Shown here: positions 26,459 through 31,822 of the stretch, one piece after another
Layout of the letters: every line of letters begins with the position of its first letter
Position numbering within the stretch: the stretch's first letter is position 1
Assembly: GCA_023390785.1 (NCBI GenBank)
Contig: JAEWCE010000067.1
Coordinates: 1-31,822, forward strand
DNA length: 31,822 bases
Direction of reading: 5' to 3'
DNA from: Pseudomonadota bacterium
Lineage (GTDB): Bacteria; Pseudomonadota; Alphaproteobacteria; Rhizobiales; Devosiaceae
Notes under the pieces: generated by a model
Database searches by the model: none
The model's input: the letters and a program-made list of their open reading frames with translations, nothing else
Told to the model about the DNA's origin: nothing
Position numbers and translations under genes: made by a program

Positions 26459-27588
26459 ACGGCGCGGCTCTCGAAATCGATGCGCGGATCGACCCAGGCA
26501 TAGGTGAGGTCCGAAATCAGCGCGATGAACAGCCCGGCAAGCGAGAAGATGTAAAGCGTCGCGAATACCACCGGATAGTCGCGGTTGATCACGGAGTTGA
26601 GCCCCAGCAAGCCGAGGCCATCGAGCGAAAAGGTTGTCTCGATCAACAGCGAGCCGGTGAAGAAGGCGGAGATGAAGGCTGCCGGGAAGGTGGCAATGAC
26701 GATCAGCATGGCGTTGCGGAACACGTGGCCGTAAAGGATGCGGCCCTCGGTCAACCCTTTCGCGCGCGCCGTCACCACATACTGCTTGCGGATTTCATCG
26801 AGGAACGAGTTCTTGGTGAGGAAGGTGGCCGTGGCGAAAGCACCAAGCCCCATTGAAATGATCGGCAGTGTGATGTGCCACAGATAGTCCAGTATCTTCT
26901 GTGGCCAGCTCAGGCTGTCGAAGTTCGATGAGACCAGCCCCTTGATCGGAAAAATGTTCCAGAACGAGCCGCCGGCGAACAGCACGATCAGCAGGATGCC
27001 GATGAGAAAGCCGGGCAGGGCATAGCCGATGAGGACGACCGAGCTGGTCCACAGATCGAAGCGCGAGCCGTCGCGCACCGCCTTGGCAATGCCGAGCGGT
27101 ATGGAGACGCCGTAGCTCAACAGCGTCATCCACAGCCCGAGCGTGATCGACACGGGCAGCTTTTCCTTGATCAGGTCGATGACGGAGATGTCGCGGAAGA
27201 AGCTGCGGCCGAAATCGAAGCGCAAATAATCCCACAGCATCTTGCCGAAACGTTCGAGCGGCGGCCGGTCGAACCCGAACTTGGCCCGGATCTGAGCAAT
27301 ATACTTCTCGCTGAGCCCGCGTGAACCGCGATAGCCCGAGGTCGAGACCTGCTCGCCGCCACCCCCCGAGGAGGTGACCACGCTCTTGGGGTTGCCGCCG
27401 GGGAGGCCGGTTTCGTTGCGGGTGTCGGTGACCCGCGCGGTCGCGGCGACGCTATTGCCGGTCATCCGGGCGATCAGCTCTTCCACCGGGCCGCCCGGGG
27501 CGAACTGCGTGATGGCGAACGAAATGGCCATGATCCCGAACAGCGTGGGGATCATCAGCAGCAGGCGGCGGACGATATAGGCGCCCAT
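26455..27588 (-). CDS. yejB: Peptide ABC importer permease (YejB-like)
   Basis: A 377-residue permease of the OppB/DppB class. The N-terminal helix is typical (YIVRRLLLMIPTLFGIMAIS), followed by FAPGGPVEEL and then a Gly/Ser-rich insertion of about 45 residues before the LSEKYIAQIRAKFGFD segment, which is seen in YejB proteins. The docking loop is VVTARAKGLTEGRILYGHVF. The ATG at 27588 has a GGAG site six bases upstream, and the gene heads the four-gene yej operon. I find no convincing -10/-35 pair in the gap upstream; the only clear structure there is the terminator of the preceding gene. Confidence 0.88.
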   Translation of the reverse strand: MGAYIVRRLLLMIPTLFGIMAISFAITQFAPGGPVEELIARMTGNSVAATARVTDTRNETGLPGGNPKSVVTSSGGGGEQVSTSGYRGSRGLSEKYIAQIRAKFGFDRPPLERFGKMLWDYLRFDFGRSFFRDISVIDLIKEKLPVSITLGLWMTLLSYGVSIPLGIAKAVRDGSRFDLWTSSVVLIGYALPGFLIGILLIVLFAGGSFWNIFPIKGLVSSNFDSLSWPQKILDYLWHITLPIISMGLGAFATATFLTKNSFLDEIRKQYVVTARAKGLTEGRILYGHVFRNAMLIVIATFPAAFISAFFTGSLLIETTFSLDGLGLLGLNSVINRDYPVVFATLYIFSLAGLFIALISDLTYAWVDPRIDFESRAV

Positions 27589-27709
27589 TCAGGCTCCGCG
27601 AGTCGATCGAGGGGGCGTAGCGGTCGCCCATGGTCGATTTGTGACAGAGAACCGCCGCCGATGCATGTAGTGTTTCGGCACGGAGGCCGGGCAACGACGC
27701 TCGGCCAGC

Positions 27710-27737
27710 AAAATGGGCGGCCGAAGCCGCCCATTTT
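27710..27737 (-). terminator. Strong intrinsic terminator after the DUF6600-like gene
   Basis: A perfect 12-bp stem: on the minus strand AAAATGGGCGGC, a TTCG tetraloop closed by C-G, and GCCGCCCATTTT, ending in TTTT. cTTCGg is the most stable RNA tetraloop class. It starts 19 bases after the stop at 27757 and separates that gene from the yej operon. The A-run on the opposite side could let it also stop plus-strand antisense transcripts. Confidence 0.88.
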
Positions 27738-27756
27738 CGTGTCGATCAACCGATTG

Positions 27757-29166
27757 TTATTGCGCCGCCGACGAGCTGGCCGTGTCCGCGGGGGCACTGT
27801 CCTGGGTGCCTTGCTGGGCCGAGGACTCGATCGGCACGCACTTGCCGTTGACGATCTGGAAGCCCTCGGGGCACTCGAGCGAACTCGAGGGCTGCTCCGC
27901 GGGCGCCGAGGACGACGCCGTTTCGGCGCTGGAGGAGGCAACCGGCGCCGCAGAGCTGGAAGTGGGTGCTTCCGAGGCGGAGGCGGCTGGAGCCGACGAC
28001 GACGGCTGCTCGCTTACCGCCGACGATGCCGGAGCGCTCGAGGCCTCGCTGGCCGATGAGGCCGGAGCGCTCGAGGTCGCCGAGCTGGCTTCGCTGCTGG
28101 AGGCAGAGCTGGCCGGGGCCGAACTCGAACTCATCTCGCTGGCCGAGGACGCGGGTGCGCTCGAGCTTGCCTCGCTGGCAGGTGCGCTGGAGCTTGCCTC
28201 ACTGGCGGGTGCGCTCGACGCGGCCGAAGACGCGGCCTCGCTGGAACTTGCTTCGCCTGAGGACGCCGGGGCACTCGAGGACGCCGACGAGGCTTCCTCG
28301 CTGGAGGCGGCCGAGGAGGGCTGGCCGAGCTGCTGGGCAGCCTGATCTTCGTCAACGGCATCCGGCGGCGCCGCATTCTGGTCGGGTTCGGCGATCTGCG
28401 GCGCAAACACCGCAACCGTGTTGCCGCTGGCATCGGCCGCCGCCTGCGACGGGTCGTCGACCGGCTTGGGCTCGACCACCGTAACCTGCTGGTTGGTCTG
28501 CTGCTGGATGAAGTTCACGTCGATGACGTTGTTCACCACGATGTTGTTCTGCACCACGACCGGGCCGACGAAGTTGGTCTGCTGGAACACTTCCGGCTTC
28601 TGGTCGCCGTAGACGACGACGGTCGAGAGCTTCGGCTGCAGGAACTGCTTGGTGGGCACGAACACCCAATCGTCCTTCGGCGGCTCGCCGGTCGAGATAT
28701 CGACATTGATTGAGAAGCCTTCGCGGGTCGGCGGCAGCGGCGCCCAGCCGAGATAGTCGTTGCTCTTGCGCCAGGCGACCCAGGCACCGGCCCAGGCATT
28801 GCCGGGCACCCAGCACCAGCCGAGCTTGGCTTCATGGAACCAGCGGCCGTAGTGGTAGACGGCCCAGGCGAACGGCTCGTCGGAGGCGAAGTACCAGCCG
28901 TAATTCTTCATGTAGATCCAGTGCCCGTGACTGTACGGGCGCCACTTGGCATCGACGCGGGGGCAGAAGACGTAGCGGTATTTCGCGCTCTTGACCCAGA
29001 CGCCGTGCTTGGCGAGCGGGGCAAAGAAGATGTCGATCTTGACCGTGGCGGCGGCCTGCGCGACGCCGACACCGACCGGGAGTGGCAGCGGGCCGAAGCT
29101 GATGGGGGACAGGGTGAGCGCGGTTGCGGCGGCGAGGCCGACGAACAGGGGTTTGGCGGAGAGCAT
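27757..29166 (-). CDS. Secreted DUF6600-like protein with a long Ser/Ala-rich tail
   Basis: A 469-residue exported protein. The signal peptide covers about residues 1-39 (ending VGVGVAQAAA). Residues 41-180 are rich in Trp and Tyr (KWRPYSHGHWIYMKNYGWYF, KLGWCWVPGNAW, NDYLGWAPLPP), the repeated G-x-W-x-Y pattern of DUF6600. Residues 200-235 are Asn/Gln/Val-rich. Residues 284-429 are almost only Ser, Ala, Glu and Pro, with 9-residue near-repeats such as ASSSAPASE. A small Cys-bounded knot follows, CPEGFQIVNGKC (432-443). The tail may be a flexible linker to the wall or to partners (inference). The ATG at 29166 has an AGGA site six bases upstream. The function is unknown. Confidence 0.76.
   Translation of the reverse strand: MLSAKPLFVGLAAATALTLSPISFGPLPLPVGVGVAQAAATVKIDIFFAPLAKHGVWVKSAKYRYVFCPRVDAKWRPYSHGHWIYMKNYGWYFASDEPFAWAVYHYGRWFHEAKLGWCWVPGNAWAGAWVAWRKSNDYLGWAPLPPTREGFSINVDISTGEPPKDDWVFVPTKQFLQPKLSTVVVYGDQKPEVFQQTNFVGPVVVQNNIVVNNVIDVNFIQQQTNQQVTVVEPKPVDDPSQAAADASGNTVAVFAPQIAEPDQNAAPPDAVDEDQAAQQLGQPSSAASSEEASSASSSAPASSGEASSSEAASSAASSAPASEASSSAPASEASSSAPASSASEMSSSSAPASSASSSEASSATSSAPASSASEASSAPASSAVSEQPSSSAPAASASEAPTSSSAAPVASSSAETASSSAPAEQPSSSLECPEGFQIVNGKCVPIESSAQQGTQDSAPADTASSSAAQ
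28163..28216 (-). repeat. 27-bp tandem repeat coding a 9-residue Ser/Ala unit
   Basis: Two adjacent 27-bp units (28163-28189 and 28190-28216) differ at three positions and keep the reading frame. They lie in the larger low-complexity stretch at 27880-28317, where more degenerate copies can be seen. The pattern points to growth of the tail by in-frame slippage or unequal recombination. Confidence 0.6.
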
Positions 29167-29184
29167 GGAAGGTCCTTTCGAATA

Positions 29185-29213
29185 GCCCGTCGCGCCGGCG
29201 AGCGACGAAGGGC
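29185..29213 (-). other. Hairpin in the leader of the DUF6600-like gene
   Basis: On the minus strand CGTCGC (29207-29202) pairs with GCGACG (29193-29188) around an 8-base loop, and the flanking GCC (29213-29211) and GGC (29187-29185) extend the stem past a bulge. It ends about seven bases before the AAGGA ribosome site, where it could affect translation or mRNA stability. In a GC-rich genome a chance stem is possible. Confidence 0.3.
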
Positions 29214-29242
29214 GGTCAACGGGGAGTGAAGGGCTGGCGCGC

Positions 29243-29326
29243 TCAGAGCGGCAGCGATGCATACGCGACGGTAAACGCGGCCAGCGCGAACAGATAAGCG
29301 GCGGACAAGGACAAAAGCCGGGTCAT
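29243..29326 (-). CDS. 27-residue single-pass membrane peptide (small ORF)
   Basis: An ATG at 29326 with GAGG eight bases upstream opens 27 codons to a TGA. The peptide starts MTRLLSLSAAYL, continues FALAAFTVAYAS and ends in LPL: one basic residue near the N-terminus and then about 20 hydrophobic residues, enough for one membrane span. It lies between the histidine kinase stop (86 bases upstream) and the DUF6600-like gene (76 bases downstream), on the same strand. It may be a small membrane regulator of the kinase or a very short leader; no family is recognised. The ribosome site, composition and position argue for a real gene, but only conservation or expression would prove it. Confidence 0.5.
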   Translation of the reverse strand: MTRLLSLSAAYLFALAAFTVAYASLPL

Positions 29327-29412
29327 TCGACACCTCGAAGTCAATGATCCACCCGGGTCTGAAATGTCGCTCTGCCCGGATAGTTGCGGCCACCGCGTAA
29401 AAACCTGCCGGC

Positions 29413-30768
29413 TCAGGCCGCCGGGAGCTGGATGGTAGCGCGCAGGCCGCCCAGATAGCTGCGGTCGACACCGATGGTGCCGTGGTTCAGGCGGACGATC
29501 TCGAAGGCGATGGCGAGGCCGATGCCCTCGCCCGGCATGTTCTCGTCGAGCCGCCCGCCACGGACGCCCAGCCGCGCGATCTGCTCGTCGCTGACGCCGG
29601 CGCCGTCGTCCTCGACGCACAGCTCGATCCGGTCGTCCCGCCGCCGGCCATTGACCAGCACCCGGCTCGCCGCCCATTTCGAGGCGTTCTCGAGCAGCAC
29701 ACCGGCCAGCTCCATCAGATCGTGCTCATCGATATCGGCCCGCATGGTCTCCTGCAGGTCGACGCCCCAGTTGAGCCGCTCGCCATCCGGCCCCTTGCGC
29801 AGCACCGCGACGCTGCGCAGCACGATGTCGTTGACCGACGAGCTGGTGCCCTGCGCGCGCGTACGAAAACGCAGGCGCGCCATGCGCAACTGGTAGTCGA
29901 TGCGGGCATTCATCTGCTCGGCCAGCATCTGCAGCAGGTCGGCATTGGCGCGGTCGCCGCCCTGGCGCAGGCGCTCGGCCGTGGCGCTGAGCACCGCCAG
30001 CGGTGTCTTCAGCCCGTGCGCCAGGTCGGCCGCACGCTCTCGGGCGAAGGCGATGGTGGCCTCCTGGCCCTCCAGCAGCTCGTTGATCTGGGTCACCACC
30101 GGCTCGAGCTCTTCCGCTGTAGGACCGGGCAGCCGCGTGTCGGCTCCCTGGCGGATGCGCGCGATCTGTCGTCGCAACACGCCCAGCGGGCGCAGGCCGA
30201 AATGGACCTGCACCGCAGCCGCGACCACTAGCACCAGTCCGAGCACGCCCATGGCGGCGGCCAGGTTCCATCCGAACCGCTGCACCGGGTCGTCGTCCTG
30301 GTTGCGCGCCTCGGCCACGGCCACATTGAAATGGCGCGCGCCGCCGGCGCCCTGGCTGGTGATCCGGCGGCTGAGCACAATCAGCCGGCTGCCCTCGGCA
30401 GTGGTGGTCTCGAACAATTGCGAGCGGCCGTCGACGCTGTTCTTGGCCAAGGGCAACTGCGCGTCCCAGAGAGAGCGCGAACGCACCACGGTGCCGGCGT
30501 CGAGGTCGTCGATCTGCCAGTACATGCCGCCGAGCGGAGTGTCGTAACGCGGATCGCTCAGCGGCTGTGGCCCGGCGAGATCGACGGCGTCGGGGTCGAT
30601 CGCGGCCGTCAGCCGGTCGAGGCTGGCCTGCAGGTCGTCGCGACGCTCGGCCTCGATGCTGGCCGAAAAGCTCGACAGAATCAACACGCCCGCCAGCAGC
30701 AGGGCGATGACGATCGACCCCGCGCCCAGCAACAGCAGGCGCAGCCGAAGCGAGGGCCGCGCCGTCAA
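29413..30768 (-). CDS. Two-component sensor histidine kinase (PhoQ/QseC-like)
   Basis: A 451-residue membrane kinase. TM1 is about residues 8-33, a periplasmic sensor of about 130 residues follows, TM2 is about 166-188, and a HAMP linker runs to about 240. The phospho-acceptor is H251 in RAADLAHGLKTPLAV; HGLKTPL in place of the more usual HELRTPL is seen in PhoQ-type kinases. The ATPase has N-box N361 (LLENASKWA), G1 DDGAGV (387-392) and G2 GEGIGLAIA (413-421). The start is a TTG that overlaps the response-regulator stop (TTGA), so the pair is coupled. The stimulus is unknown; a PepSY protein in the operon and an envelope protein downstream hint at envelope or cation sensing. Confidence 0.9.
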   Translation of the reverse strand: MTARPSLRLRLLLLGAGSIVIALLLAGVLILSSFSASIEAERRDDLQASLDRLTAAIDPDAVDLAGPQPLSDPRYDTPLGGMYWQIDDLDAGTVVRSRSLWDAQLPLAKNSVDGRSQLFETTTAEGSRLIVLSRRITSQGAGGARHFNVAVAEARNQDDDPVQRFGWNLAAAMGVLGLVLVVAAAVQVHFGLRPLGVLRRQIARIRQGADTRLPGPTAEELEPVVTQINELLEGQEATIAFARERAADLAHGLKTPLAVLSATAERLRQGGDRANADLLQMLAEQMNARIDYQLRMARLRFRTRAQGTSSSVNDIVLRSVAVLRKGPDGERLNWGVDLQETMRADIDEHDLMELAGVLLENASKWAASRVLVNGRRRDDRIELCVEDDGAGVSDEQIARLGVRGGRLDENMPGEGIGLAIAFEIVRLNHGTIGVDRSYLGGLRATIQLPAA

Positions 30769-31430
30769 GCGTCGGCCTCGATATAGTAGCCGAAGCCGCG
30801 CCGGGTCTTGACCACGTCGGCGCCGATACGCCGCCGCAGCCGGCCGACCAGCACCTCGATCGAGTTGGAACTGCGTTCGTATTCCTGCTGGTAGATGTGC
30901 TCGCTGAGGGTGAGCTGCGACACCACCCGGCCGCGATGGAAGGCGAGGTAGGCGACGAGCTTGTACTCCTGCGGCGTGAGCTCGACCGGGGTGCCGTCAC
31001 GGGTCAGCTGCATCAGCCGCGTGTCGAGCACGAACGGCCCGAAGCGGATCGGCGCGGCAGCGAAGCCATTGCTGCGGCGCAGCACCGCCCTGAGGCGCGC
31101 CAGCAGTTCTTCCATGCGGAAGGGCTTGACGAGATAGTCGTCGGCGCCGGCCTCGATCGCCTCCACCCGCTCCTCCCACTGGCTGCGCGCCGTGAGGATG
31201 ACGACGGGCATCGTGCGGCCGGCGCTGCGCCAGCGCTTGAGGACCGTGAGGCCATCGAGCGAGGGTAGGCCGAGATCGAGCAGCACGGCGTCGAAATCCT
31301 CGGTCTTGCCGCGCGCAAAGGCGGTCTCGCCGTCATGCTCGAGATCGACGACGAACGCGGCGGCGGCGAGCGTGACGCGCACCAGTTCGGCAAGGTGGGC
31401 ATCGTCCTCGGCCAGGAGAACACGCATCAT
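30765..31430 (-). CDS. OmpR/PhoP-type response regulator
   Basis: A 221-residue regulator. The receiver domain (1-120) has the acidic pocket E8-D9-D10, phospho-site D52 (LLDLGLP), T80 and K102 (VKPF). The winged-helix output domain (125-218) has the typical VELTPQEYKLVAYL, RGRVVSQLTLSEHIY, SNSIEVLVGRLRRRIG and TRRGFGYYI. The start is the first of two adjacent ATGs, which overlaps the PepSY stop by four bases (ATGA), and the stop overlaps the kinase start. The PepSY, regulator and kinase order suggests one autoregulated unit whose promoter lies outside the window. Confidence 0.94.
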   Translation of the reverse strand: MMRVLLAEDDAHLAELVRVTLAAAAFVVDLEHDGETAFARGKTEDFDAVLLDLGLPSLDGLTVLKRWRSAGRTMPVVILTARSQWEERVEAIEAGADDYLVKPFRMEELLARLRAVLRRSNGFAAAPIRFGPFVLDTRLMQLTRDGTPVELTPQEYKLVAYLAFHRGRVVSQLTLSEHIYQQEYERSSNSIEVLVGRLRRRIGADVVKTRRGFGYYIEADA

Positions 31431-31822
31431 TTCTTCCCCAAAGGCAGACCGGTGCGGGCGTCGACGTAGAGCTTCTGCGTCACGCCGTCGTCGGCCACGG
31501 TGGTGAGTTGGTAGACGAGCCGGCCGCGCGCACGCAGCAGGCGGGCATCGATCACCCGAGCCTGCAGCGCCGCCTCGATGCGCCGGCTGATCTCGCTGAG
31601 GGGCAGGGCGTTGCCGCTGGCGACGGCATCGCGCGCGACGTTCTGGTCGGCCCCGATGGTGACCTGCCCCTCGGGGCTCAGCACCTCGGCGGAGGGATTG
31701 GCGAGGCCGGCATTGCCGCTGCCGGCGCCCGGACCGCTGCCCGGCGAACTCCTGGCGCCGAGCCCGCCCGGGCCCCGCGGTCCGTTGCCCTCACGACCAT
31801 GGCCCGACGGTGCGCCGGCCTC
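31427..31822 (-). CDS. PepSY-domain protein, C-terminal part (runs off the window)
   Basis: The frame is open from the stop at 31427 to the right-hand edge, giving 131 codons without a start. A GTG at 31684 is internal, not the start. The first 45 visible residues are a Gly/Pro/Ala/Ser-rich linker (such as GPGAGSGNAGLANPS). The PepSY domain follows: LPLSEISRRIEAALQARVID, YQLTTVADDG, and the closing KLYVDARTGLPLG. PepSY proteins are usually exported and are often encoded next to OmpR-type two-component systems, where they may modulate the sensor. A signal peptide would be in the missing part. Confidence 0.78.
   Translation of the reverse strand, partial: EAGAPSGHGREGNGPRGPGGLGARSSPGSGPGAGSGNAGLANPSAEVLSPEGQVTIGADQNVARDAVASGNALPLSEISRRIEAALQARVIDARLLRARGRLVYQLTTVADDGVTQKLYVDARTGLPLGKK

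Noticed and set aside
28163..28216. CRISPR-like repeats in the Ser/Ala-coding stretch
   Set aside because: The units are contiguous without spacers, keep the reading frame and differ from one another, so they are coding tandem repeats.
31684..31684. GTG at 31684-31682 as the start of the PepSY gene
   Set aside because: The frame stays open to the window edge with a Gly/Pro-rich linker typical of these proteins, so the gene is cut by the window rather than starting there.

Overview
The window is GC-rich, gene-dense chromosomal DNA of an alphaproteobacterium. Many genes overlap by 1 or 4 bases, TTG starts recur, and the CCC-type ArsR/Atm1 pair, the thiamine-precursor-like ABC transporter and the Yej-type peptide importer fit the Hyphomicrobiales (Devosia-like). 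The placement is by gene content and remembered family resemblance, not by a search. I see no rRNA, tRNA, CRISPR array, insertion sequence or phage gene. No gap between genes exceeds about 250 bases; the largest are 2364-2605, 16025-16265, 7695-7889 and 27589-27756, and each is described below.

Layout. (1) 2-2585: the tail of an unidentified gene, a Cys-rich ArsR regulator coupled to an Atm1-type exporter, then a composite palindromic repeat and a two-way terminator. (2) 2606-7694, minus: padR, membrane fusion protein and RND pump, an efflux operon without an outer-membrane channel gene. (3) 7890-9965: cysQ and kynU, divergent. (4) 9962-17774: a divergent catabolic locus. The minus arm is a six-gene operon: NMT1/THI5-like binding protein, attenuator-like hairpin, ATPase, permease, cytosine-deaminase-like amidohydrolase, FAD oxidase and flavodoxin-fold oxidoreductase. 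The plus arm is a RidA-like protein, a creatininase-family hydrolase and a small DUF2934-like protein. A perfect 20-bp inverted repeat lies between the arms. (5) 17771-21771: an SDR reductase/epimerase, a WbpM/FlaA1-type dehydratase and a WbpL-type glycosyl-1-phosphate transferase, together resembling the module that makes and primes QuiNAc-type O-antigen or capsule. (6) 21814-27588, minus: a yejBEF-A peptide importer with all four genes joined by ATGA overlaps. (7) 27757-31822, minus: a PepSY protein, OmpR-type response regulator and histidine kinase, then a 27-residue membrane peptide and a secreted DUF6600-like protein with a long Ser/Ala tail.

The best candidates for something undescribed are the heterocycle-catabolism locus with its operator, the tiny membrane peptide next to the sensor kinase, the Ser/Ala-tailed secreted protein, and a shared architecture in which three of the four convergent gene pairs end in one interlocked CTAG.
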